Notes: generated by a model from the letters alone, not told the origin. DNA of 19,982 nt from Coxiellaceae bacterium UBA1530 (GCA_002323325.1 DCQA01000039.1:1482-21463), one strand, 5' to 3'; positions 1 to 7,246 are shown, numbered from the stretch's first letter. Translations and numbers: made by a program.

Positions 1-471
1 TTGGTGTTGGATGAGCCCACCAACCATTTGGACATGTCGGTGCGAGAAGCATTGATTATGGCATTGAATGATTTTTCGGGTGCCGTGTTATTGGTCTCAC
101 ACGATCGTTATTTTATCGAATGTTGTGTCAACACTTTGTGGTGGGTTAAGCAAGGTCGCGTACACACTTACGAAGGTGATTTATCCGACTATCAAACGCT
201 GTGTTTGTCCTCGCAGCCAGTAGAGTTAGAGAATGCTCAGCAACCGAAGGTGATGTCTCGAGCCGAGACGAAACAGTTAAAACAATTAGAACGTGAGATT
301 GATAAGCTCACGCAACAATTAAAAACCATTGAGTCAAAGCTGGCTGATGTCAGTTTGTATGAGGCAGATCAAGCCGAGCAATTGCAAAAAACCCTTGCTC
401 GACAACAGACATTGCAACAAACACTGGATGATAAAGAGCAGCAATGGTTCGCATTGTCTGATCAGTCGTAA
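1..471 (+). CDS. yheS: ABC-F family ATPase, YheS-like (3' part; 5' end outside window)
   Basis: This is the C-terminal 156 residues of an ABC-F protein, a soluble twin-ATPase that acts on the ribosome rather than in membrane transport. The visible part opens inside the second Walker B motif (LVLDEPTNHLD, residues 1-11, with the catalytic Glu). The H-loop follows (VSHDR, residues 32-36), then the typical GDLSDYQ segment. A charged, Gln/Glu/Lys-rich region from about residue 88 to the end is predicted coiled coil, the usual ABC-F C-terminal arm. The wording around GDLSDYQ and the ending match E. coli YheS from memory better than Uup or EttA. The upstream half is cut by the window edge, so the listed start is not a true start codon. 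yheT, its usual neighbour, is found 4.4 kb downstream. Confidence 0.9.
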   Translation: MVLDEPTNHLDMSVREALIMALNDFSGAVLLVSHDRYFIECCVNTLWWVKQGRVHTYEGDLSDYQTLCLSSQPVELENAQQPKVMSRAETKQLKQLEREIDKLTQQLKTIESKLADVSLYEADQAEQLQKTLARQQTLQQTLDDKEQQWFALSDQS

Positions 472-495
472 CCCGTGTGATGTTGATTAATTATC

Positions 496-855
496 TCAGA
501 CTTTATGGTTAGATGGCTGGCTACCTTTTTCAAGATTTTTAGAGCCATTTTCGGGTTCACCAGTCTTTTTATTGAATAGCGACCCCAATGAAAAATTTTG
601 AATACTATTGGTCTTCGTCAAAGCTATCATCGCAGCAAGCCCAAGCAATGAGATTGATAGCAAAGGTAATGGATCGATGTTTGGATGCTCTGTGACTCTT
701 CTGGTAACGCCTTGTTGAGGTGAATGAGTTAATGCGTACCATATGAACGTACCCAAAATTCCTAGCATGATTGTTGGCCCAATGAATTGACAGTAGGGGG
801 AGCCTGCTGTTATGTCATTGTTTTCGAGCAGAGATTCTCCTAGATTAGCTGGCAT
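496..855 (-). CDS. Small two-helix membrane protein, unrecognised
   Basis: Hypothetical protein of 119 residues that I do not recognise. It has a polar N-terminus (1-22), a hydrophobic helix at about 24-43, a polar loop with an HSPQ motif, a second helix at about 63-80, and a Lys/Glu/Gly-rich tail of about 35 residues. The ATG is preceded by a strong GAGGAG ribosome binding site six bases upstream, which supports both the start and its being a real gene. There is no cleavable signal peptide. It lies downstream of, and in the same direction as, the ORF ending at 1015, which has the same two-helix plan; the two share short motifs (see findings). Function unknown. Confidence 0.7.
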   Translation of the reverse strand: MPANLGESLLENNDITAGSPYCQFIGPTIMLGILGTFIWYALTHSPQQGVTRRVTEHPNIDPLPLLSISLLGLAAMIALTKTNSIQNFSLGSLFNKKTGEPENGSKNLEKGSQPSNHKV

Positions 856-1014
856 ATTGATCTCCTCAACTGTTGTTGTGTAACCGCATTATTTGTATAA
901 GGTTTATCTATTATTTTATAAATTTAATTTTTTATTAAGTCCACTCGCTACTTTGATCATCTAAATAATGAGTGGCTTTCCTTTGGTAAAAACTCAGTGT
1001 GTTATTAATGATGA

Positions 1015-1437
1015 TCAGACATTATTCAGGGGATTTATAGTATTATTTACGGGATTTATAGGGTTTTCTTGAGAATTTCCAATCGGATGAGCTCTATCTG
1101 AAAATAAACCGAGTAAGCAACCTTCCATATAACGGGTTGCCGCCAAAGCGATAACTACAAATATCCATACAGCAGCGGATTTGACTGGATCACTGAGTGA
1201 TAATTTACGCTGAGGAGAATGGTCGACTTTCTCTTCATGATCATAGTTCGATGATGTCTCCTGTAAATCAATGAAATAAACGGCTGCAAGAGTTGCACCT
1301 ATCATGCAAAATACGAGAGCGAGACAGGCACAGTCACGATAATTTGTGTTGTTAATACCCGTACTAAAATCATTCTGATCACTAGGTTCTTCATCCCCCT
1401 CATTTAACGGCTTATAGATTGAGTGATTTCCCGCCAT
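1015..1437 (-). CDS. Two-helix membrane protein with C-terminal Asn-Pro repeats, unrecognised
   Basis: Hypothetical protein of 140 residues, not recognised. An acidic, Asn-rich N-terminus (1-33) leads to a Cys-containing helix at about 36-57. A charged loop (58-84) includes HSPQ, a second long helix spans about 85-110, and the polar tail ends in two near-identical heptads (INPVNNT, INPLNNV). The only upstream ribosome-binding-like sequence is a modest AGTAGG about nine bases before the ATG, so the start is less certain than that of the neighbour at 496-855. The gene could be a diverged duplicate of that neighbour. A 159-base gap separates them, so one transcript is possible but not shown. Function unknown. 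Confidence 0.6.
   Translation of the reverse strand: MAGNHSIYKPLNEGDEEPSDQNDFSTGINNTNYRDCACLALVFCMIGATLAAVYFIDLQETSSNYDHEEKVDHSPQRKLSLSDPVKSAAVWIFVVIALAATRYMEGCLLGLFSDRAHPIGNSQENPINPVNNTINPLNNV
1018..1059 (-). repeat. Two 21-bp tandem repeats at the end of a coding region
   Basis: The last 14 codons of the 140-residue membrane protein are two copies of a seven-codon unit (INPVNNT then INPLNNV). At the DNA level GGGATTTATAG recurs 21 bases apart (plus-strand positions 1030-1040 and 1051-1061). Only two copies are present. Confidence 0.6.
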
Positions 1438-1692
1438 ATGGCATAACCTACTGTTTGATTTTTAAGGAGCGTAGGCTATCAATGTCATAATGAAGTATCT
1501 GTCAAAAAAAAGACCACTTATAGTAAAAAATGCCCTAAGCGTGAAAGCCATCCCGGATTTTTTCAAAATTAAAGGTATTACCACTAGCGCTTTACTCGGG
1601 CAGATTGAAATTTAGCTGGCGCCAGATTGTGATCTGTTTGGCAATATATTATCCTTGTACGGCTTACGTTGTTATTTGAGTCGGTCTCAATT

Positions 1693-3663
1693 ATGCCTAT
1701 ATTCCAACGTCCCCTTTATCAAGCTGTTGGTGATTACTCAGCTGTCTTGGAAGGTTGTCGATCAAATTTGCATTCCCTCTATGAGACTGTGATGAGTCAT
1801 ATCTCCAGCGATGCTGAACGCATGCGTCGATTACGACAACTGGAGAGTGTCAGTTTTACGATGATCAGTCTTCGTGGATTTAGCACATTGGGTTTAGTGG
1901 ATAGCTCAATTGCTTATTCGTATGCGGCCTTAATGGCCTATATCTTGTTGAGTCATTATCGGCGTACTAAAGCGCGCGACGAGCACTACATCGAGCGTGC
2001 TGGAGCCGAGGACCATGGTGCTCTCGCCGTACTGACAATTAGTCAACGATGGATTTTTAAGTGGCTGGCAATGATGAACATTGTGGTGTTGTCAGCGTAT
2101 GGCGCTTGTATGATCGATGCAAAAACAAGTCCCGTGTGGAAGGGATTGTTTGACACCGAGGTGTCGCGGACACTGTATTTTTCCATGGATATTTTTCTAT
2201 CATTCTATGCTTACTATCATATTGAGCGATACGATTATCAGCGTGTTCAAATCAAGCGCCTAGCGGTAGAACGATGGGTGAAAGATTTTTTTCAAGATCA
2301 CTTAACGCCAACATCATTAAAACCGCATCCGTATGTGAGTGATCTATTACAACAACAGTTCTCACCGTTAGTTAATGCTCGCTTATTAAGTATAAGTCGT
2401 TATGTCTATCTAGTGTTAAGCATCACAATGAGTCTAGCCGTCTTGATGACTGATATTTTAGGAGCCTACTCCATTTTACCAAATGACATGAAAGAGCCAT
2501 TGTGCGCACTGTTATTAGTATTAGGGGTATCTGTGGTTGGTGTGACCAGTTTCTTTGTGTTACGAGACACTTTGCTGTTTAGGCACACCTCGAACACACG
2601 CTTAGAAGACATCATCACTCAAAGTCAGCTTGCTAGGTCCAGCTATCATCGAGGTCAGTGTTTTGATTATTTGTGGCGATGTATTCAGCCCAGTCGACGT
2701 GTTTTATCACCTTTGACTTTGCGTGCATTAGTCGAGTCCTTACAATTAGCTGACGCTTTACTGTGTGCTCGTACAGATAAACAATCTTTTCAAATCATTA
2801 CTGGCAATCATAACGATCAGCAATCAGAGGACCTATTATTATTCTGTGTGATTGGTTTGCCATTAATGAAGTTTTTTATTATGAGCACCTGTCAATTTAT
2901 TGAAACTCACAGTGCTATGAAAGAGTCGATGGTGATTGCCAGTTCTCCTTATTTAGCAGTGGATGCGCTGTTTAATCGGTTACAACAGCCTCGTCTTCCT
3001 AAGTTATCACGTGATGAAAAAAATAATGTGTACCGCATGGTTTGTGAGCATATCGCAAGTTGTTCCTCGAGAGAAGAGTTGTCGGATCGGTCTATAGTTG
3101 GATTGAGCGATGATTTGTCAGGTGGTATTACAACATGTTTACTAGATAACTTGGATAGTGCGATTAATTGGCAGGATGTGCAAGAGACCTTTAATCCTGA
3201 AGATGGTTATGCGCAACGTTACTTGGAGTCGCATGACTTTATCGATGATCAAGCAGCTTATCGGTCAATCACTTCAGCTGTTAAGGCCGTCGTAGATCTT
3301 ATTGATCAATCGGCGCATGACAACGTTGAAGATGTAGAAGCCTTGATGACCGATACGAGCTCAGATCTTATTAGAATCTGTGATGCTATTAAGAACAGTG
3401 ATTCAGTGAAGACTGTTCAGTCTTACTTATCTGGTGATGATGTGATTTATCAAACGTTAATCAACACATTAGACGAGCATGCCTTATTCGATGAAGTCAA
3501 AGCGGCTTTTGATATTAGTAATCCGCAAAGCGTGGTATCCATTATATTTCAGCGTAGCCTGCTGCAGCCTGAACCGCCTGCGCCACAAACTTTATTCGCG
3601 CAGGTGTCACAGTATGTGGCAGATCAAGTTCAGGCATGGACAGCGGTTTTTTTAAAGCGTTAG
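1693..3663 (+). CDS. Large polytopic membrane protein, unrecognised
   Basis: Protein of 656 residues from the ATG at 1693; the frame is also open from a TTG at 1669, but neither start has a clear ribosome binding site, and ATG is preferred. I do not recognise a family. Hydrophobic helices are visible at about 67-88, 121-141, 160-178, 236-260 and 269-290, with a weaker one near 380-400. Between helices three and four lies a basic/aromatic stretch. From about residue 410 to the end the protein is soluble-looking and Asp/Glu-rich, followed by a Pro-rich turn (EPPAPQ) and an amphipathic C-terminus. No Walker, HTH or catalytic signature is seen. Base composition is similar to the conserved neighbours, so it is not an obvious recent import. 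It ends five bases from the convergent gene at 3669. Confidence 0.75.
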   Translation: MPIFQRPLYQAVGDYSAVLEGCRSNLHSLYETVMSHISSDAERMRRLRQLESVSFTMISLRGFSTLGLVDSSIAYSYAALMAYILLSHYRRTKARDEHYIERAGAEDHGALAVLTISQRWIFKWLAMMNIVVLSAYGACMIDAKTSPVWKGLFDTEVSRTLYFSMDIFLSFYAYYHIERYDYQRVQIKRLAVERWVKDFFQDHLTPTSLKPHPYVSDLLQQQFSPLVNARLLSISRYVYLVLSITMSLAVLMTDILGAYSILPNDMKEPLCALLLVLGVSVVGVTSFFVLRDTLLFRHTSNTRLEDIITQSQLARSSYHRGQCFDYLWRCIQPSRRVLSPLTLRALVESLQLADALLCARTDKQSFQIITGNHNDQQSEDLLLFCVIGLPLMKFFIMSTCQFIETHSAMKESMVIASSPYLAVDALFNRLQQPRLPKLSRDEKNNVYRMVCEHIASCSSREELSDRSIVGLSDDLSGGITTCLLDNLDSAINWQDVQETFNPEDGYAQRYLESHDFIDDQAAYRSITSAVKAVVDLIDQSAHDNVEDVEALMTDTSSDLIRICDAIKNSDSVKTVQSYLSGDDVIYQTLINTLDEHALFDEVKAAFDISNPQSVVSIIFQRSLLQPEPPAPQTLFAQVSQYVADQVQAWTAVFLKR

Positions 3664-3668
3664 GGATT

Positions 3669-4484
3669 TTAGATTCTGAATTGAGGGGTATGTTCACTTG
3701 GACATAATAGTTCTTTATCGTCTTCGATGCGTTGCGCTTTTTCCTCCTTTGTAGGTTCACTTACAAAATCTTTATATGCAATAATTAAATTGTCTACCTT
3801 TTTTTGATCATCAGAGGAAAGTTTATCGTATTTAAGGTTTCTCTTTAAGTCATCTATAGACATTCCATTTTTTGGTGTTCGTAAAGACTTTTTCATTGAA
3901 ACATGACCTTCATTATTAACATTAACAATCGGTAGGCCACAAACATACTCAGGATCTAACTTATGAAGTTGTCCTTTCTCTAGGGCAGTGAAATGCAAGC
4001 ATAGCTCGTTAGGAAAACCTAATTGTTTTAGAATTTCTATAAAACTATAATTTTCATTGATTCTTTCATCATAGATATATCGACAAGACACTACTTGTAG
4101 TAAATAATTGATCGGGTGGATGGTGAGTTCCAGTAAAAATAAACTATTATTTGCAGAAGGGCTGCGTTTGAGTTTACAAAATTCCTCGATGACCTTACAA
4201 ACTTTTTGATCTGGAGTTATGTTTTTGTCAGATAAAAAAGCGTACATTTTTTCTACTTGTGATCTTCTTTCTTCACTATGCTTAAGTAAATTATATTCTT
4301 TCCAAAGCGTGAACGAATATTTACTATTAATATCAGGTGATTTAAAGTATTCCTCACATGCCCTCATAGCTAGCTCTATGATTTCTTGTTTTAATTTGTC
4401 AGGGTTTTCTAAAGTTGCGCGCATGGTTGTACATCTTTCTAATATATTTTTCCATCCTATTAATGTGAGTTTTGAGTATGGCAT
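3669..4484 (-). CDS. AT-rich soluble protein with Glu-rich C-terminus, unrecognised
   Basis: Protein of 271 residues, not recognised. It has no signal peptide or clear membrane helix; it looks mostly alpha-helical, rich in Lys, Glu and Asn. The C-terminal 30 residues contain a glutamate/aspartate cluster (EEKAQRIEDDKE, 247-258), ending about 13 residues before the C-terminus. Sampled lines of the gene run from about 17 to 42% GC, against 47 to 57% in sampled lines of yheT, suggesting a foreign or fast-evolving origin. The ATG at 4482-4484 has only a weak GAG upstream. Being AT-rich and convergent with the previous gene, it resembles an accessory gene. A secreted effector is one possibility, by inference only. 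Confidence 0.7.
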   Translation of the reverse strand: MPYSKLTLIGWKNILERCTTMRATLENPDKLKQEIIELAMRACEEYFKSPDINSKYSFTLWKEYNLLKHSEERRSQVEKMYAFLSDKNITPDQKVCKVIEEFCKLKRSPSANNSLFLLELTIHPINYLLQVVSCRYIYDERINENYSFIEILKQLGFPNELCLHFTALEKGQLHKLDPEYVCGLPIVNVNNEGHVSMKKSLRTPKNGMSIDDLKRNLKYDKLSSDDQKKVDNLIIAYKDFVSEPTKEEKAQRIEDDKELLCPSEHTPQFRI

Positions 4485-4531
4485 AGCTTTCTCGTATTGT
4501 TATCAGGTGGGTTTTATCTTTTTAATGAGTT

Positions 4532-4550
4532 GTAATTAATGGTAATTACC
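4532..4550. promoter_or_regulatory. Candidate operator: GTAATTA direct repeat plus palindrome
   Basis: GTAATTA occurs at 4532-4538 and again at 4542-4548, exactly 10 bases apart, that is one helical turn. The second copy lies inside a perfect 10-base palindrome, GGTAATTACC (4541-4550). It sits about 50-65 bases upstream of the minus-strand start at 4484, where a regulator could bind. The sequence is AT-rich and chance occurrence is possible. Confidence 0.25.
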
Positions 4551-4780
4551 GGATTTATTTTTTGATTATTCAGTGTCGATTCAGTCTTTCTTTTTTAGTT
4601 TTGTTGATTGGGGTCTAAGTGATTGTCATGTGTTCATTGCAATGTCTTTGTTATTGTTGGTGATCAATCTATCACAGCAAAATTAACAGAATATTAAATT
4701 TTGTATATTTTTTGACCTAATGTTCTGTGGGTTGAGAGTATTTGTGGGTGTTTTACCTTTATCGGTATTTTTCATCGTAT

Positions 4781-4809
4781 TTGATTCTAAGATTAATGAT
4801 AAATATTAT
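4781..4809 (+). promoter_or_regulatory. Candidate sigma-70 promoter for yheT
   Basis: TTGATT (4781-4786) and TATTAT (4804-4809, five of six consensus bases) are separated by exactly 17 bases. Transcription would start near 4816, giving a leader of about 68 bases before the yheT ATG. This was found by eye only. Confidence 0.45.
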
Positions 4810-4883
4810 ATATAAACAGAGAGTTATCGCGTTTTTTTGGGTTTGAATTGGACTTTTTTCAAAAAACTGCTTAAATTTTCTGT

Positions 4884-5879
4884 ATGGATACAAAAAAAGC
4901 CGTACAAGGACAATGTTTTAAGCCAGCGTGGTGGTTGAAAAGCCCTCATCTGCAAACCTTGTACCCGCTCGTGGATTGCTTTTTTCAACAAGTGCATTTT
5001 AATCATCATCAGGTCAATCTTCCTGATGGTGACTTTTTAGAGCTAGCATTAGCCGGTTCGCCGAATGCTCCTTGTTGTCTTTTATTACCCGGTACAGAAG
5101 GTTCTGCTGACTCCTCTTACATTAAGATGATGACTAAAACGTTACTAGCCATGGGTTGGCAAGTGGTGGTGATGCAATACCGCTCTTGCGGGCGCAGTGT
5201 GAACCAGCTGGCGAAAGCTTATAACAGTCTAGATACTGGTGATTTAGAGTTCGTTTTATCGTACCTGTTTATTAAGTGCCAGATAAAAATCAATTATGCC
5301 ATTGGTTTTTCCATGGGCGGTAACATCTTAGTACACTATTTAGAGACGCATCCGCACAGTTTAGAGGCTGCAGCTTGTGTGTCGACTCCTTTTGATTTTT
5401 ATGAGTCAGCACTACAATTACCGTTATTTTATCAGCATTACCTGTTGCGAAAATTAGTGAAAAAAGCGCATGAGAAGCTCGAGAGTGGGATTGAGTTGCC
5501 TGTGTGTAAAACACGTCTAAATCAGTTCGAATCATTATCAGAGTTTGATAACGATCTTACGGCACCCTTATATGGTTTTAAGAATGTTATTGATTATTAC
5601 AAAGCAGCGCGATGCTATCCTTTATTAGGTTCACTGAGAACTCCGGTGATGCTATTGCATGCTTTGGATGACCCTTTTATTCCTCGATACACTGTGCCAT
5701 CACAAGCGAGTTGCTCGCCTTGTGTTTCGTTGGTTGGCACCGAGTATGGTGGACATTTGGGGTTTGTGTCTGGACGGTTTCCTTTCGGTCGCCAGTATTG
5801 GTATATCAACCAAGTATTACAATTTCTTGGGCAGTACGGGTTTTCCGCGGTAGATAGTCATCACTGCGAGAAAAAATAA
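4884..5879 (+). CDS. yheT: YheT-type alpha/beta hydrolase
   Basis: Alpha/beta-hydrolase of the YheT/YBR177C (ABHD1/3) group, 331 residues, close to the family length. The N-terminus carries the family hallmark PHLQTLYP (21-28), followed by LPDGDF. The catalytic triad is visible: nucleophile Ser143 in GFSMGG, acid Asp262 or Asp263 in DDPF, and His291 in GGHLGF. Other family features are the oxyanion-region LLLPGTEGS (67-74, where many members have HGLEGS) and MQYRSCG. Substrate unknown; E. coli YheT is itself poorly characterised. No good ribosome binding site precedes the ATG, but the start fits the family N-terminus. In enterobacteria the gene follows yheS; here about 4.4 kb of orphan genes separates them. 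Confidence 0.9.
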   Translation: MDTKKAVQGQCFKPAWWLKSPHLQTLYPLVDCFFQQVHFNHHQVNLPDGDFLELALAGSPNAPCCLLLPGTEGSADSSYIKMMTKTLLAMGWQVVVMQYRSCGRSVNQLAKAYNSLDTGDLEFVLSYLFIKCQIKINYAIGFSMGGNILVHYLETHPHSLEAAACVSTPFDFYESALQLPLFYQHYLLRKLVKKAHEKLESGIELPVCKTRLNQFESLSEFDNDLTAPLYGFKNVIDYYKAARCYPLLGSLRTPVMLLHALDDPFIPRYTVPSQASCSPCVSLVGTEYGGHLGFVSGRFPFGRQYWYINQVLQFLGQYGFSAVDSHHCEKK

Positions 5880-5915
5880 CCATGATGGGCTCTTGATTTC
5901 GTGAGTTGTTGGTCC

Positions 5916-6563
5916 TTATTTTTTCTTTAAACACTCAGTGTGTATGCCGCACTCTAATCCTTGATTCTCAGTATTGTGCCATCGTCCGGCGCGTTCTAAA
6001 TCGTCTTCAGATTGTTCTGGTTGAGAGCAGAATTGACAGCCTAAACTGCGATAGCCCAATTGGTAGATCGGGTTGACCGGTATGTTATTGACCGCGATAT
6101 AACGCCAAATATCTAATTCTGAAAACTCTAAAATAGGGTTGTATTTGATTAATCCTTGTTGGTCCTCGATAGGTTGCATGTCGGTTCTGGATTCTCCTTC
6201 AGAGCGCCTGACACCAGAGAGTATGCAGTCTAGATCACTCACGGCTGTTATCATGGTGCTTACTTTCTGTGATTGGCAGCATTGTTCAGGATGTTGTTTG
6301 ATGAGATCTGATTGCTGGTAATGATAAAGTGTGCAATTTAGCCCCCAGGTATCAATGAGTTCGCTAATGTATCTTTCAGTTTCTGGGAACTCAGTATCTG
6401 ATAACAGTGAGAAAATGGGGATGTCTGGTTGAATTTGTTGAGCGATATGGATCAGTACCACGGAATCTTTACCGAAAGAAGAGGCGATAGCGGTTCTTTT
6501 GTGGTATTTCAGAGCTTCTGCTATTAGGGATTTTGAATCATCAATTTTTTGTAATAAAATCAT
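5916..6563 (-). CDS. cysH: Assimilatory (phospho)adenylylsulfate reductase family protein, Fe-S type
   Basis: Sulfonucleotide reductase of 215 residues, expected to reduce APS or PAPS to sulfite using thioredoxin. The N-terminus has a PP-loop, SSFGKDS (28-34). Cys95-Cys96 and Cys176-x-x-Cys179 match the CC...CxxC pattern that holds a [4Fe-4S] cluster in APS-type reductases. The C-terminal ECGIH (204-208) carries the catalytic Cys205. The GVRRSEGESR and YRSLGC segments also fit. By known family rules the cluster favours APS over PAPS, but substrate is not proven. The PP-loop reads FGKDS, more like ATP-PPi-type relatives than the usual FGAED. No cysD, cysN, cysI or cysJ is nearby. It is convergent with yheT, 36 bases apart. 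Confidence 0.85.
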   Translation of the reverse strand: MILLQKIDDSKSLIAEALKYHKRTAIASSFGKDSVVLIHIAQQIQPDIPIFSLLSDTEFPETERYISELIDTWGLNCTLYHYQQSDLIKQHPEQCCQSQKVSTMITAVSDLDCILSGVRRSEGESRTDMQPIEDQQGLIKYNPILEFSELDIWRYIAVNNIPVNPIYQLGYRSLGCQFCSQPEQSEDDLERAGRWHNTENQGLECGIHTECLKKK

Positions 6564-6696
6564 GATGCTGCCTGTAATTAATGCACGATCATATGTGCCA
6601 CTAATTATAGAACATTCAATGAGAGTATGAAAAAAAATATCCTAAAGCGTTGAAATGGTGACGTTTTTTTAGAATCCGTTGCAGGGTATATAAACC

Positions 6697-6730
6697 ATCA
6701 CTGATACTGAACAGGGCTAGTATCAGTGAT
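6697..6730 (-). terminator. Candidate terminator hairpin downstream of rpmE2
   Basis: A perfect 12-bp inverted repeat, ATCACTGATACT (6697-6708) and AGTATCAGTGAT (6719-6730), encloses a 10-base loop. It begins about 18 bases past the rpmE2 stop codon, where a terminator is expected. The following minus-strand sequence (GGTTTATATA) is only moderately U-rich, so it may instead stabilise the 3' end of the transcript. Confidence 0.5.
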
Positions 6731-6748
6731 CGTGAGAGGTGATGAGGA

Positions 6749-6991
6749 TTAGCTTTTAGCGTAACGTTTGCGGAATGCGTCAACACGTCCAGCTGTATCA
6801 ATCATTTTTTGCTTACCAGTATAGAAAGGATGAGAAGCACTTGAAATATCGATAACAACATAGGGGTATGTACTGCCTTGATACTCGATGGTACGCTCTG
6901 TCTTGATGGTGGAGCCGATCAAAAAATAAGCATCTGCAGAGGTGTCATGAAAAACTACTTGTTGGTAACTTGGATGAATGTCTTGTTTCAT
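6749..6991 (-). CDS. rpmE2: 50S ribosomal protein L31, type B (zinc-independent)
   Basis: Type B L31 of 80 residues. It matches the family almost throughout: MKQDIHPSYQ at the start, VVFHDTSAD, IGSTIKT, TYPYVVIDISSASHPFYTGK, and a basic C-terminus. It has no cysteines, so it lacks the zinc-binding CxxC of type A L31. In many bacteria this form replaces type A under zinc limitation under Zur control; whether a type A copy exists in this genome cannot be seen here. AGGAAA lies seven bases before the ATG. A plausible promoter (7018-7046) and a downstream hairpin (6697-6730) suggest a single-gene transcript. Confidence 0.97.
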   Translation of the reverse strand: MKQDIHPSYQQVVFHDTSADAYFLIGSTIKTERTIEYQGSTYPYVVIDISSASHPFYTGKQKMIDTAGRVDAFRKRYAKS

Positions 6992-7017
6992 GGTGATTTC
7001 CTAAAAAAAGAAGCGCG

Positions 7018-7049
7018 ATATTAACCGACTTATCCATGGATTGCAATCC
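7018..7049 (-). promoter_or_regulatory. Candidate promoter of rpmE2 with palindromes over the -35
   Basis: On the minus strand, TTGCAA (7041-7046) and TAATAT (7018-7023) are spaced 17 bases apart and would place transcription start about 20 bases before the rpmE2 ATG. The -35 lies inside a perfect 12-base palindrome, GGATTGCAATCC (7038-7049). That overlaps a second perfect palindrome, ATCCATGGAT (7032-7041). A bound regulator here could block RNA polymerase. I do not recognise a classical Zur box. Confidence 0.4.
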
Positions 7050-7246
7050 TGTTATCGGGATTCGAGTAGAGGGCAAGGCCATGATTCGTGCTTTGTGATG
7101 GGGGTTGTTTATTGTGCTAGGTGAATATGGTTTTTAAACCAAACTATCGTTAGAATACATTATTTTTCATGAAATTAGGTTATTTTTTGTGCTAACACAC
7201 ATCTGTGTTGGTTTTACATGGTGATTGTGATTCTAAAATTAATTCA

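Larger units (their letters stand above)
4485..4883. other. Gene-free AT-rich stretch, divergent promoter region
   Basis: No convincing ORF or RNA gene is seen here. The region separates the divergent genes at 3669-4484 (minus) and yheT (plus), so it should hold both promoters. A plausible sigma-70 promoter for yheT lies at 4781-4809. A palindrome with a flanking direct repeat lies at 4532-4550, upstream of the minus-strand gene. A second 10-base palindrome, CATTGCAATG, lies at 4635-4644. Confidence 0.6.

Noticed and set aside
941..975. CCACTC/GAGTGG inverted repeat between the two small membrane protein genes as a terminator
   Set aside because: A six-pair stem with a 23-base loop is too weak to call, although A/T-rich sequence follows on the minus strand.
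1616..1625. Perfect palindrome CTGGCGCCAG upstream of the large membrane protein
   Set aside because: Only 10 bases, with no extension or second copy seen nearby; chance is likely and no promoter with a good -35 could be placed beside it.
3542..3760. Minus-strand ORF of 72 residues
   Set aside because: It overlaps the ends of two longer convergent genes in another frame and has no supporting signal.
4219..4539. Plus-strand ORF of 106 residues
   Set aside because: It is antisense to the coding part of the AT-rich gene at 3669-4484, has no ribosome binding site and no family resemblance.
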